A stretch of DNA of 35,446 nucleotides from Rikenellaceae bacterium (lineage in GTDB: Bacteria > Bacteroidota > Bacteroidia > Bacteroidales > Rikenellaceae). The translations under genes were made by a program, and so were the position numbers. The stretch is taken from assembly GCA_015060075.1 (NCBI GenBank), contig SUZE01000022.1, positions 1 through 35,446 of the forward strand, written 5' to 3'. The first letter of the stretch is position 1, and every line of letters begins with the position of its first letter. Below are positions 25,777 through 35,346 of the stretch, one piece after another. Below the pieces are notes generated by a model that saw only the letters and a program-made list of their open reading frames with translations, was not told the DNA's origin and did not search any database.

Positions 25777-25784
25777 TATATTTG
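25777..25784 (+). promoter_or_regulatory. -7 promoter element for the aminopeptidase gene
   Basis: TATATTTG lies 31 bases before the ATG at 25816, divergent from the element at 25727-25734. No ideal -33 TTG is seen. Confidence 0.45.
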
Positions 25785-25815
25785 TAGCAGGAACAATAGT
25801 CAAAAATTATAAATT

Positions 25816-27210
25816 ATGTTCAGTGCAGATACTTACAAACAAAGACGCGCGGAGTTGCGCAAGCGCATTGGTAATGGATTGATTCTTATTCCAGGAAATA
25901 CCTTTTCGCCAAACAACTATCCGAATAATGCCTACTATTTCCGTCAGGATTCGACCTTTCTCTACTACTTCGGCCTGAATTTGCCAACCTTGATGGCTGT
26001 GATTGATGCCGAGTCGGGCGAGGAGATGCTCTTTGGCGATGACTTTACCGTTGAGGATATCATCTGGACAGGACCTCAGCCACGCCTTGTAGAGTTGGGT
26101 GCAGAGGTGGGAGTGTCGAACTGCCAACCTTTGAAGGCTCTTGATGGCGTTATCGCTTCTGCAATGAAGCAGGGACGCAAGATTCACTACTTGCCACCAT
26201 ATCGTGGCGAGAGCAAAATCGAACTCTCACGCCTTTTGGGTTTGCCGATTTCGGAGTTGTACAACCACAAATCGGTCGATTTGATGTTTGCTGTGGCTGA
26301 AATGCGAGAGGTGAAGTCTGCCGAGGAGATTGAGGCTTTGGAGCGCGCATTCCAACTCGGATATGCTATGCATACAACTGCTATGAAGATGTGCAAGGCT
26401 GGTGTTGTCGAGCGTGAGATTGCCGGTGCGATGGAGGGCGTAGCAAAAGCACAAGGTCTTGGTGTTTCGTTCCCAAGCATTGTATCGCAACATGGTGAAA
26501 CTCTGCACAACCTCAACTGCGATGGCGTTTTGGAGAATGGTCGCTTGTTGTTGGTTGATGCGGGTGCCGAGTCGGTGGAGAACTACTGCTCCGACCACAC
26601 TCGTACATACCCTGTTTCGGGCAAGTTTACGCAGAAGCAAAAGGAGATTTATGAAATAGTTCTTCGTGCACACGATGAGGCTCCGAAAAATATGAAAACA
26701 GGAGCGATGTATATGGAGGAGGTACACAAGAAGGCTCTGCTCTCGTTGGCGGAGGGCTTGCACGATGTGGGCTTGATTTCGGGCGCACCACAAGATGCGG
26801 TCGAGGCGGGAGCGATGTACTTGTTTATGCCTCACGGATTGTCGCACGGTTTGGGTATGGACGTTCACGACTGCGAGGCTATGGGCGAGCGCAGTTACGA
26901 CTTCTCGGAGTTGAAGGAGCGTGCTGTTGCATCGGGTACTTGTGTCTATCGTGCTGCTTGGAAACTGCATGAGGGTGCTGTTATGAGCAACGAGCCGGGC
27001 ATCTACTTTATCCCTGCATTGATTGACAAGTCGAAGGCAGAGGGGCTGTACAAGGGCATTGTAAACTACGACCTTTTGGAGGAGTATCGCGATTTTGGCG
27101 GTATCCGCATCGAAGACGATATTGTTGTGACCAATGAGGGTGGTCGAGTAATTGGCGACAAACATATCCCATCTTCGGTGGAGGAGTTGGAGGCAGTTGT
27201 CGGCAAATAA
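25816..27210 (+). CDS. Xaa-Pro aminopeptidase (M24B, PepP-like)
   Basis: The 464-residue protein has the aminopeptidase-P N domain (YKQRRAELRKRIGNGLILIPG, YYFRQDSTFLYYFG). The M24 pita-bread domain follows, with metal ligands in LLVDAGAESVENYCSDHTRTYP (two Asp), MPHGLSHGLGMDVHDCE (His), MSNEPGIYF (Glu) and GGIRIEDDIVVT (Glu). It removes the N-terminal residue before proline using a dinuclear metal centre. No signal peptide is visible, so it is cytoplasmic. A surface lipoprotein gene follows after 57 bases. Confidence 0.94.
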   Translation: MFSADTYKQRRAELRKRIGNGLILIPGNTFSPNNYPNNAYYFRQDSTFLYYFGLNLPTLMAVIDAESGEEMLFGDDFTVEDIIWTGPQPRLVELGAEVGVSNCQPLKALDGVIASAMKQGRKIHYLPPYRGESKIELSRLLGLPISELYNHKSVDLMFAVAEMREVKSAEEIEALERAFQLGYAMHTTAMKMCKAGVVEREIAGAMEGVAKAQGLGVSFPSIVSQHGETLHNLNCDGVLENGRLLLVDAGAESVENYCSDHTRTYPVSGKFTQKQKEIYEIVLRAHDEAPKNMKTGAMYMEEVHKKALLSLAEGLHDVGLISGAPQDAVEAGAMYLFMPHGLSHGLGMDVHDCEAMGERSYDFSELKERAVASGTCVYRAAWKLHEGAVMSNEPGIYFIPALIDKSKAEGLYKGIVNYDLLEEYRDFGGIRIEDDIVVTNEGGRVIGDKHIPSSVEELEAVVGK

Positions 27211-27267
27211 TACCGATTTGTCGTGGGTGATGTCGGCTATCAGAAACCTATAATACCTCATAATAGT

Positions 27268-29931
27268 ATGAACCTGAACCTTAATAAAATTCTGTTTTGG
27301 GTATTTGGCTTGGCGTTTATCGTTGGTTGTACCGCCAATGAGCCGATTGACCAGCCGAATGACGAGCCAATAGATACTCCGGAAACACCGCCGGTGGAGG
27401 AGTATATACGCCTAAATCTTGCCGGTGGTTGTGGCTACAATGCGGCGACAGAAGATGTTGAGATGACACGAGTAGTATGGGACGATAAAGAGGGAAGCGG
27501 ACCACTTATTCTCGAATGGGAGAGAGTGGAGATTGACTCTGACAAGACCAACCAACTCTCGCTAATCATCTCTGATGGCGAGAAACCTATTGTAGGCAAA
27601 ACAACACCCCAAACAGATGTAGCGGACCAAGTTTATACTTATAGCGGACTTGCCGTAACACCGCAGGAGGGCGATTTGCATCACGCCGATTTTCAAACCG
27701 TACTATATTATGCAACGAGTGATTTGGAGGGTGCGGCATATTGTTATGCAGTGGCAGGTGATACACAGATAACCGAAGATGTGGAGAGTGGAAAACACCA
27801 TTGCCACTTGGAGATGCCTGCAACATTTACGCAGACGGCCAGTCAAGCGCCAAGTTCTCTGCGTGACTGTATGTATATGTATGCGACAACCCCATACAAA
27901 GGGGAGAAAACCACTCTTAATTTCAAGCATATTCCAGCCACTTTTCGCTTTGTCGTAACAAACTCTACAACTCACGATATCGTACTGCAAGAGGTGTCGT
28001 TGAGTGCTGTTTCCGAAGGTGAGGCGGTTGCATCGAAATCGGCTGATTTGGCATTTGGTTGGGCTGACGGAAAAGTGGCATATACTTTTGGGGATAGTTG
28101 CCACAATAGAGTTGCGGTAAATATTGAGAATGGAGTTCTGTCTGCGGGCAAGGACTATATCGCTTATGCAATGGCTCTGCCACTGCCAAACGACAATGCC
28201 TTTGATGGTAAAATGCTTAATTTCAGCATAAAGAGCGATAATCAGGAGCAGGTAGCTTTTAGTATTGAAGGCTCAAAATTGGCAGAGATAAACGGCTCCG
28301 ATACCTATAATTGGGTAAGCGGAAAATCCTATACCATTCGTATTAATCTCAGAGAGGAGAATCTGGCTACGGGCGAGATTACCGAGGATAATCGCATCAA
28401 GGTTGTGCCTGTTGAGGCGGGCATATATACGTTGTTCTACGAGGGCGAGGACGGTCAGCCGTTGGCGGACTACGCCGAAATTTGCACCCTTACTGCGAAC
28501 GATATTGCTTACTATGAGGACTTTATTGCCGAGAATGTACCACCTCGTGAAGCGAAGAATATCGGCATCTATAACTCGGCGGGCGAGCGTCAAGGCTCGA
28601 TTGCTTTGGCTGAGCAACCTGTGCGACCTGATGTTCCCGAGCATAGGTTGTTGTATAGTTTCGGCTTGTTGTCCGATGTTCACATAGGTCGTCCGGAGAT
28701 TAGTCCCGAGGTCGATTTTGAGAGGGCATTGAAATTCTTCAACACCAAAGGTGTTGCCCACACCTGCATCTGTGGCGATATCACCCAAAATGGCAAAGAG
28801 GCAGAATATCAGAGTTGGGCTGCGGTTGCAACCTTGTCAGATGCGCCTATATATACAACTACGGGCAATCACGATGCAACTTCAAGTGGTATTAAACCCG
28901 AACTTTGGGCACAATATACGGGCTTGCCGCTTGTGTTCGAGCGTTCGGTGGAGTGTGAGGGTAAGACCGACCACTACCTCTTCCTCGGAATGGAGCGTTG
29001 GAACTTCTCGGCAGCATATCTCGGCTATCATCTCGATTGGTTGGAGAGTAAATTGGAGGAGTACAGAAATGAGCGTTGTTTCGTTATTACACACCTCTTC
29101 TTCCCCGACCGAGCAGGCAATCTCAACGGCATATACCCATCAGGTAATTGGCTGAGGGGTGAACAGTTGGAGCGTTTGGAGACGATGTGCGACCGCTATG
29201 TCAATAGCATTTGGTTCAGCGGACACTCGCATTGGGAGTGGTGGTTGCAAAAATATCAGGATAGAGCCAACATCTACCGCACCCACAATGCCGCCTTGCA
29301 ACCGACTTCGGGTTGGTGTGTTCATGTGCCATCGTGTGGTGCACCGATAACCTCTAATGGCTCTACGCGCGAGGATAACACCGCAGGCTCGGAGGGTGCG
29401 ATTGTCTATGTCTATGAAGATTATATCGAGATTCGAGGAATCGACTTTGTGAGCGGTAAATATCTGCCGATTGCAACCTATCGCCTCGATACCACTCCAT
29501 ATATGGTTAATGCAAGCACCACTTCTCAACCAAGTTATTATATTTCTGCCTCGAATTTCATCGAAAACTCGAAGAAGAAGGGTGCCACTGTCAAAGATGT
29601 GGAGGGAATGCCAAATTATGTGGAGGTTACATTTACGGCTAAAAGCCAGGGTTTCTACATCTCGAACGAAACTTTCACGAGTAGTACCACCAAAGCAAGT
29701 ATTACAATCGAAGATGTTCAGGCGTTCTCGAATGGTGTGGAGGTGGATATCCCTGTCGGTGTAGGTTTCTATGGTACGAGTGGCTACTATTTGGTAAGCA
29801 CAAATTCGGCAGAGGTTAAACCCGAAAGCTATACAGGAGTACAATTTCAGACTTCCGGCTCGAAGTATGGCAATGGCCCACTACCTCTGACTATTCGAAT
29901 GAAGGCACAAATTGCATTCTTCGGGGAGTAG
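27268..29931 (+). CDS. Surface lipoprotein: fimbrillin-like N terminus fused to a calcineurin-type phosphoesterase
   Basis: The protein has 887 residues from the ATG at 27268. A GTG at 27223 gives an implausible leader. The signal peptide ends in a lipobox (GLAFIVGC, lipidated C21), followed by an Asp/Pro/Glu-rich linker. Residues about 45-375 resemble fimbrillin-like (Mfa/FimA-type) beta-sandwich domains: FQTVLYYATSDLEGAAYCYA, TLNFKHIPATFRFVVTN. Residues about 460-730 form a metallophosphoesterase: LLSDVHIG (D470, H472), CGDITQNG, TTGNHDAT, VITHLFFPD and SGHSHWEW. About 150 C-terminal residues look beta-rich and of unknown role. It is probably anchored in the outer membrane; the substrate (nucleotide, sugar phosphate or other) is unknown. 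The terminator lies just downstream. Confidence 0.85.
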   Translation: MNLNLNKILFWVFGLAFIVGCTANEPIDQPNDEPIDTPETPPVEEYIRLNLAGGCGYNAATEDVEMTRVVWDDKEGSGPLILEWERVEIDSDKTNQLSLIISDGEKPIVGKTTPQTDVADQVYTYSGLAVTPQEGDLHHADFQTVLYYATSDLEGAAYCYAVAGDTQITEDVESGKHHCHLEMPATFTQTASQAPSSLRDCMYMYATTPYKGEKTTLNFKHIPATFRFVVTNSTTHDIVLQEVSLSAVSEGEAVASKSADLAFGWADGKVAYTFGDSCHNRVAVNIENGVLSAGKDYIAYAMALPLPNDNAFDGKMLNFSIKSDNQEQVAFSIEGSKLAEINGSDTYNWVSGKSYTIRINLREENLATGEITEDNRIKVVPVEAGIYTLFYEGEDGQPLADYAEICTLTANDIAYYEDFIAENVPPREAKNIGIYNSAGERQGSIALAEQPVRPDVPEHRLLYSFGLLSDVHIGRPEISPEVDFERALKFFNTKGVAHTCICGDITQNGKEAEYQSWAAVATLSDAPIYTTTGNHDATSSGIKPELWAQYTGLPLVFERSVECEGKTDHYLFLGMERWNFSAAYLGYHLDWLESKLEEYRNERCFVITHLFFPDRAGNLNGIYPSGNWLRGEQLERLETMCDRYVNSIWFSGHSHWEWWLQKYQDRANIYRTHNAALQPTSGWCVHVPSCGAPITSNGSTREDNTAGSEGAIVYVYEDYIEIRGIDFVSGKYLPIATYRLDTTPYMVNASTTSQPSYYISASNFIENSKKKGATVKDVEGMPNYVEVTFTAKSQGFYISNETFTSSTTKASITIEDVQAFSNGVEVDIPVGVGFYGTSGYYLVSTNSAEVKPESYTGVQFQTSGSKYGNGPLPLTIRMKAQIAFFGE

Positions 29932-29935
29932 AGCT

Positions 29936-29992
29936 AAAAAGATGGTAATGATACAAAAAGCAATACTTTTGCATCATTACCATCTTTTTTTT
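29936..29992. terminator. Bidirectional terminator between the lipoprotein gene and murA
   Basis: AAAAAGATGGTAATGAT pairs with ATCATTACCATCTTTTT. An inner CAAAA/TTTTG helix extends the stem, and eight T follow on the plus strand. Confidence 0.85.
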
Positions 29993-30009
29993 ACAAACAA
30001 TTTCCGTTC

Positions 30010-31320
30010 TTACTCGTTCAATCGGATAATATTTGCTCCGATAGCGTTCAGACGACCTTCGATATCGCGATATCCTCGGTCAATCTGGTCGATATTCTGA
30101 ATTGTACTTACGCCCTCGGCACTCATTGCTGCAATCAGCAATGCCACTCCTGCACGAATATCTGGCGATGACATCTTTGCAGCACGAAGTTGGTGCTGGT
30201 GGTCCTGACCTATTACGGCAGCACGGTGAGGGTCGCAAAGGATAATCTGCGCACCCATATCTATCAACTTATCCACGAAGAACAAGCGGCTCTCGAACAT
30301 CTTCTGATGAATCAGAACCGTACCCTTCGCCTGCGTTGCCACAACGAGGAAAATCGACAACAAATCGGGCGTCAGACCGGGCCAAGGAGCATCGGCAATG
30401 GTCATAATCGAGCCATCGATAAAGCTCTCGATGCGATAGTGGTCCTGCTGTGGGATATAGAGGTCATCGCCTCGGCGCTCCATCGCAATACCCAGACGGG
30501 CGAACTGCGCAGGTATAATGCCGAGATTCTCGAACGAAACACCCTTGATGGTGAGTTCCGAACGATTCATCGCAGCCATACCGATAAAACTACCCACCTC
30601 AATCATATCGGGCAACATCGTGTGCGTAGTGCCACCGAGCGACTCCACACCCTCAATTTCGAGGAGGTTCGAGCCTACGCCCGAAATCTTTGCTCCCATA
30701 CGGTTGAGCATCTTGCACAACTGCTGCAAATATGGCTCACAGGCGGCGTTGTAGATTGTGGTTTTGCCTTTGGCAAGCACGGCTGCCATAACGATATTTG
30801 CCGTACCCGTAACCGAAGCCTCATCAAGCAACATATATGTACCCTTCAACTCTTTTGCCTTGACGGTGAAGAACGCCTCGGCGGCATCGAAATCGAACTC
30901 TGCACCGAGCTTTTGGAAACCGATAAAGTGGGTGTCGAGTCGGCGGCGACCGATTTTATCGCCACCCGGCTTTGGGATATAACCTACGCCGAAACGAGCC
31001 AACAGCGGACCTACAATCATCACCGAGCCACGCAGACGGGCGCAGCGGTTGCGGTAGTCATCGCTTGCGAGGTAGTCGAGGTTTATATCCTTGGCGCAGA
31101 AGGAGTAGGAGTCCTCAGACAATCGCTCCACCTTCACACCCATCGCCTGCAAGAGGTCGATAAGCTGAATAATGTCGAGAATTTGCGGAATGTTGTTCAC
31201 CACCACCTTCTCCTCGGTGAGGAGTGTGGCACAAATAATCTGCAACGCCTCATTTTTAGCACCTTGCGGAGTAATCTCGCCATGCAGTCTGCGACCGCCT
31301 TCAACCTTAAAAATTGCCAT
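30010..31320 (-). CDS. murA: UDP-N-acetylglucosamine 1-carboxyvinyltransferase
   Basis: The protein has 436 residues from the ATG at 31320. A promoter just upstream excludes the longer frame to 31368. The EPSP-synthase fold opens with FKVEGGRRLHGEITPQGAKNEAL, and later has NIVMAAVLAKGKT, LEIEGVESLGGTTHTMLPDMIE and TDLLSIFL-like repeats. It transfers enolpyruvyl from PEP to UDP-GlcNAc, the first committed step of peptidoglycan synthesis. At the loop where E. coli has PGGC115TIG, this protein has PGGDKIG with Asp121. That Cys is the residue alkylated by fosfomycin, and the natural Asp form is known to resist it. Confidence 0.96.
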   Translation of the reverse strand: MAIFKVEGGRRLHGEITPQGAKNEALQIICATLLTEEKVVVNNIPQILDIIQLIDLLQAMGVKVERLSEDSYSFCAKDINLDYLASDDYRNRCARLRGSVMIVGPLLARFGVGYIPKPGGDKIGRRRLDTHFIGFQKLGAEFDFDAAEAFFTVKAKELKGTYMLLDEASVTGTANIVMAAVLAKGKTTIYNAACEPYLQQLCKMLNRMGAKISGVGSNLLEIEGVESLGGTTHTMLPDMIEVGSFIGMAAMNRSELTIKGVSFENLGIIPAQFARLGIAMERRGDDLYIPQQDHYRIESFIDGSIMTIADAPWPGLTPDLLSIFLVVATQAKGTVLIHQKMFESRLFFVDKLIDMGAQIILCDPHRAAVIGQDHQHQLRAAKMSSPDIRAGVALLIAAMSAEGVSTIQNIDQIDRGYRDIEGRLNAIGANIIRLNE

Positions 31321-31337
31321 AGTATCCGAATTTTTAC

Positions 31338-31368
31338 CAAAGATAATAAATTTTGGATAATCCGCCAA
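31338..31368 (-). promoter_or_regulatory. Promoter of murA
   Basis: On the minus strand TTG (31368-31366) is followed after 20 bases by TATCTTTG (31345-31338). The RNA start near 31331 leaves a leader of only about 11 bases before ATG 31320, which fixes the translational start. Confidence 0.75.
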
Positions 31369-31373
31369 AATAA

Positions 31374-31408
31374 AATTGAGAATTGAGAATTGAAAATTGA
31401 TAATTAAA
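31374..31408 (+). repeat. Five AATTGAG-type heptads upstream of murA
   Basis: The plus strand reads AATTGAG-AATTGAG-AATTGAA-AATTGAT-AATTAAA. The period matches the intra-operon linkers, but this array lies just beyond the -33 element of the murA promoter rather than between a stop and a start. Confidence 0.75.
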
Positions 31409-31428
31409 GGTGCTTTTATTTATCATTT

Positions 31429-31463
31429 CGTCATTGCGAGAGCCGTAGGCTCGTGGCAATCTC
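31429..31463. repeat. Palindromic intergenic repeat (CATTGCGAG...GGCAATCTC type)
   Basis: An imperfect palindrome has outer arms ATTGC/GCAAT and inner arms GAGCC/GGCTC. It resembles short dispersed palindromes with CATTGCGAG and GCAATCTC ends seen in many bacterial genomes. No second copy is in this window. Confidence 0.55.
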
Positions 31464-31494
31464 TACCATTTTAGCCATTAGCCGTTAGTTTTTT

Positions 31495-31573
31495 GTGGCG
31501 CAATTCCACAAGAGGTTGTTAGGGGTTATTAGGGTTGCGCCACTCTAACAACCCTTAACCGCCCCTAACTACC
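31495..31573. repeat. Two interleaved inverted repeats forming a large imperfect hairpin
   Basis: GTGGCGCAA (31495-31503) is inverted at 31535-31543. A 24-base arm (31514-31537) is an imperfect inverted match to 31549-31573. The two foldings compete, since the second copy of the first repeat overlaps the loop of the other. Possible roles are terminator, mobile-element remnant or structural repeat; none is proven. Confidence 0.5.
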
Positions 31574-31604
31574 GCTAATATCCTCTATTTTTCTTAGCGC
31601 ACTT

Positions 31605-31635
31605 TTGCACTTTTCGAGATAAGTTGCTATATTTG
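31605..31635 (+). promoter_or_regulatory. Strong Bacteroidetes-type promoter of the candidate 6S-like RNA
   Basis: TTG (31605-31607) is followed after exactly 20 bases by TATATTTG (31628-31635). The RNA start would be near 31642. The first long open reading frame begins 330 bases later, so the immediate product is non-coding. Confidence 0.75.
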
Positions 31636-31641
31636 CGTTGC

Positions 31642-31895
31642 AGTAAAACAAAAAAGATTTTGCCTATGAAGAATTAGCGTATTGAGGTACGCACATTTTA
31701 GACATATTGGAAAAAGCGTTTTAGCTTTATTCTGTCTTCTCAAAAGTTTGGCGACTAATGAATACCGACACGAATACTGCAAAAATGCTCGCACTTAACG
31801 GTGCGGGCTTTTGGTTATTCAGTCGGTAGGTTACGCCAAACACCTTGAGAAGGAATACACTGAAAGTTCCGCGCTTTTTTTATGTGCATATCTAA
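31642..31895 (+). ncRNA. ssrS: Rod-shaped structured RNA, candidate 6S RNA
   Basis: The region folds by eye into one long interrupted rod. Pairs are 31711-31718 with 31872-31879, 31736-31743 with 31845-31852, 31746-31753 with 31834-31841, and 31763-31769 with 31822-31828. They continue with 31772-31776 and 31816-31820, 31780-31784 and 31809-31813, and apical 31787-31794 with 31801-31808. The first two helices are separated by an open region of 17 and 19 bases. A closing stem, large central bubble and long apical arm are the hallmark of 6S RNA, which binds the housekeeping RNA polymerase. The 5' end is set by the promoter and may be processed nearer 31690. No open frame of note is present. The symbol is tentative; identity rests on shape, not on a recognised consensus. 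Confidence 0.55.
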
Positions 31896-31971
31896 CCCAA
31901 ACAAGGAACACGGAGCATCCGAAAAGCCGTTAAGTGAGTAGGGAATTAAACAAATTAAAAACTTAAAGATT

Positions 31972-32334
31972 ATGAAAAAGATTATCGTTTTATTAGTACT
32001 TGTATTTGCAATGAGTTCTTTTAATGCTTTTGCAACCAATAACGAAACAACAACCTCAACACAATCAGATAGTAACTGGCGTACTTGCCAATTCTCTTTG
32101 AGCAGTTATACTGGAACAATAAGTGATAATAGTTATACAAGAACGTTCAAAGTGCTACTTAATTGTCCCCAAGAGAGTGATATTTCGGCAACTGTATACG
32201 TTCATATAGATGGCGAGTGTGTTGCAAGTGATGTCGTAACAATAAAGGCGGGCAAAACAGAGTCAGAAGAGGTTTGTATTAAGGTTAGAAGTGTATATCA
32301 AGACAAAGAATATACTCTTACGGTAGTTGGGTAA
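31972..32334 (+). CDS. Small secreted protein with four cysteines, unknown function
   Basis: I do not recognise a family in this 120-residue protein. A clear signal peptide (MKKIIVLLVLVFAMSSFNAFA) is followed by a Thr/Ser/Asn-rich segment. A beta-rich domain of about 85 residues follows, with cysteines at 39, 65, 83 and 102, which could form two disulfides in the periplasm or outside. The pattern of short strands (ISATVYVHIDGE, SDVVTIKAGKTES) resembles an immunoglobulin-like fold. It is AT-rich, follows the 6S-like RNA by about 75 bases and has its own strong terminator. It may share the upstream promoter by read-through. Confidence 0.7.
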   Translation: MKKIIVLLVLVFAMSSFNAFATNNETTTSTQSDSNWRTCQFSLSSYTGTISDNSYTRTFKVLLNCPQESDISATVYVHIDGECVASDVVTIKAGKTESEEVCIKVRSVYQDKEYTLTVVG

Positions 32335-32355
32335 ATATAGTCTTAATGCTTTTCA

Positions 32356-32388
32356 CCCTCCGCAGATTCTGCGGAGGGTTTGTTTTTT
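32356..32388 (+). terminator. Rho-independent terminator of the small secreted protein gene
   Basis: A 10-bp perfect GC-rich stem (32356-32365 with 32369-32378) with a three-base loop is followed by TTTGTTTTTT. Confidence 0.9.
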
Positions 32389-32404
32389 GGGGCGCAGATT
32401 TTTG

Positions 32405-33931
<1,527 letters not shown>

Positions 33932-33933
33932 GA

Positions 33934-35238
33934 CTATTTTAGTTTTTCTTGAAACCACTTGCTACGAGCATACTCTTGCTCGACATAGAGCCAGTGTCCG
34001 ATTTCGTTGTACAACGCCAACTCCTTAGGTGCTGTAACAACATTATAAACCGAGAACATAGAGGTTGGACAACAAGTTGTATCGTTGTAACCACAAGCCA
34101 TTACCCCTGGAACTTTTACTCGGCGAGCAAAGTTTACTACATCGTAGTAAGGGATAGTCTTCAATGCTGCCGCTTTGTCGATATTCTTATCATTTTCGCC
34201 ACGCCAGAGATGCGGCCAACCACCACCGCGACCATTCAGATAGCCTGTCAAGTCGGCAAGTGCCGGGTAGTGTGCGTAGTAGTACTTCACTTTCGGATTG
34301 AGGTAGGTGGTAACAAACGACAACGCTCCACCCTGGCTATGACCGCATACTGCAATGCGCTCAGCATCTACATAGTCGAGTTCTGCAAGGAAGTCGATAG
34401 CCCTTGCACAACCGATATATACGCGCTTATAGTAGTACTCGTCAGGGTCCTGAATGTTGAAGCGGTTGTAGTTATACAACGCACCGCGTGAAAGGTTGCG
34501 ATAGGCCTCCTTCGGAAGGTTTACAGGTATGCCGTGAATACCTACCTGCAATACCACAAACTTATCCAACGGCAGCTCAGTCATTGGCGACAACGAACGA
34601 ACGCCGGCACCCGGAACACGCAAAATTGCAGGGTGCTTACCCGCCTTTGTTGGCACGGTCATCAATCCATGGAAATAGACCTTGTTCTTGTAGGTCTGAT
34701 ACTGCACATAGTAGGCAGTATAGGTGCCTGTACTATGTTCTGGGGCAGGCGTAATCTTTGGCTCCATAGGAATCTTTGCGCTCTCGGCCAAAGCCTTTGC
34801 CCAGAACTCTGCGAAGTCGGCAGGGTTCTCCACCGTAGGCTTAATCTTCTCAACCTCGAAGCCCGCTGTTGCCAAACCGGTATAGGTGAAATCTCCATCC
34901 TTAACCGTTACTGCACAACGCAAAAAACCGGGAACCTTCATTGTGCCGAGTTGGATTTTACCCTCGCCGGACTTCAAGATAACCTTCTCGCTCTTATGAG
35001 CAGGCATATTATCCTCCGACAAGTTGTAGGTAATCTCTACATTCTGCATTGGTGAGTGGTGCTTCAACACCAACACCTTAAATACGGGTTTCTCGCCACA
35101 CTTGTAGTTCCAATCGAGGTGGTCGGGCATAACGATAACCTTAACTGAACGGTCGGTAGGGGTTGCAGCCGAGAGAGCTGTCGTGCCCAATGATGTAAGG
35201 GCGACAAGAGTTGCTAAAATTGATAGTAGTTTTTTCAT
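33934..35238 (-). CDS. Secreted acetyl esterase, AXE1/CE7-like
   Basis: The 434-residue protein has a signal peptide (ending near TTALSA). An N-terminal beta-sandwich of about 110 residues follows, then an alpha/beta hydrolase of the acetyl xylan esterase/cephalosporin-C deacetylase type. The segments NKVYFHGLMTVPTKAGKHPAIL and YVDAERIAVCGHSQGGALS carry the nucleophile Ser. The Asp is probably in MACGYNDTTCCPTSMFS, and the His in NEIGHWLYVEQ. CE7 enzymes remove acetyl groups from xylo-oligosaccharides and related glycans. The GYNDTTCCP motif is close to the family's conserved D-x-x-CPP region. A near-match promoter box TACCTTCG lies upstream. Gene stands alone. Confidence 0.9.
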   Translation of the reverse strand: MKKLLSILATLVALTSLGTTALSAATPTDRSVKVIVMPDHLDWNYKCGEKPVFKVLVLKHHSPMQNVEITYNLSEDNMPAHKSEKVILKSGEGKIQLGTMKVPGFLRCAVTVKDGDFTYTGLATAGFEVEKIKPTVENPADFAEFWAKALAESAKIPMEPKITPAPEHSTGTYTAYYVQYQTYKNKVYFHGLMTVPTKAGKHPAILRVPGAGVRSLSPMTELPLDKFVVLQVGIHGIPVNLPKEAYRNLSRGALYNYNRFNIQDPDEYYYKRVYIGCARAIDFLAELDYVDAERIAVCGHSQGGALSFVTTYLNPKVKYYYAHYPALADLTGYLNGRGGGWPHLWRGENDKNIDKAAALKTIPYYDVVNFARRVKVPGVMACGYNDTTCCPTSMFSVYNVVTAPKELALYNEIGHWLYVEQEYARSKWFQEKLK

Positions 35239-35332
35239 TCGTTTTATAATAAATTGGTTATTCTTGCAACGAAGGTAGTGAAATTTTTAGAAAATCAGAT
35301 GCAACACACTCTCTTTTTGCAAAAAAATGTTG

Positions 35333-35340
35333 TATCTTTG
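35333..35340 (+). promoter_or_regulatory. -7 promoter element of rnpB
   Basis: TATCTTTG fits TAnnTTTG and would start RNA near 35347, just at the 5' end of the RNase P RNA. The -33 TTG spacing is not ideal. Confidence 0.5.
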
Positions 35341-35346
35341 CAGCGC

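Noticed and set aside
26227..27261. 344-residue minus-strand frame opposite the Xaa-Pro aminopeptidase
   Set aside because: Antisense shadow of a complete, well-conserved enzyme.
30190..31386. 398-residue plus-strand frame opposite murA
   Set aside because: It is fully antisense to a clearly recognised gene, has His/Arg-rich shadow composition, and resembles no family.
31642..31895. Long hairpin RNA as a retron msr-msd region
   Set aside because: No reverse transcriptase gene is adjacent; the next gene is a small secreted protein, and the shape fits 6S RNA better.
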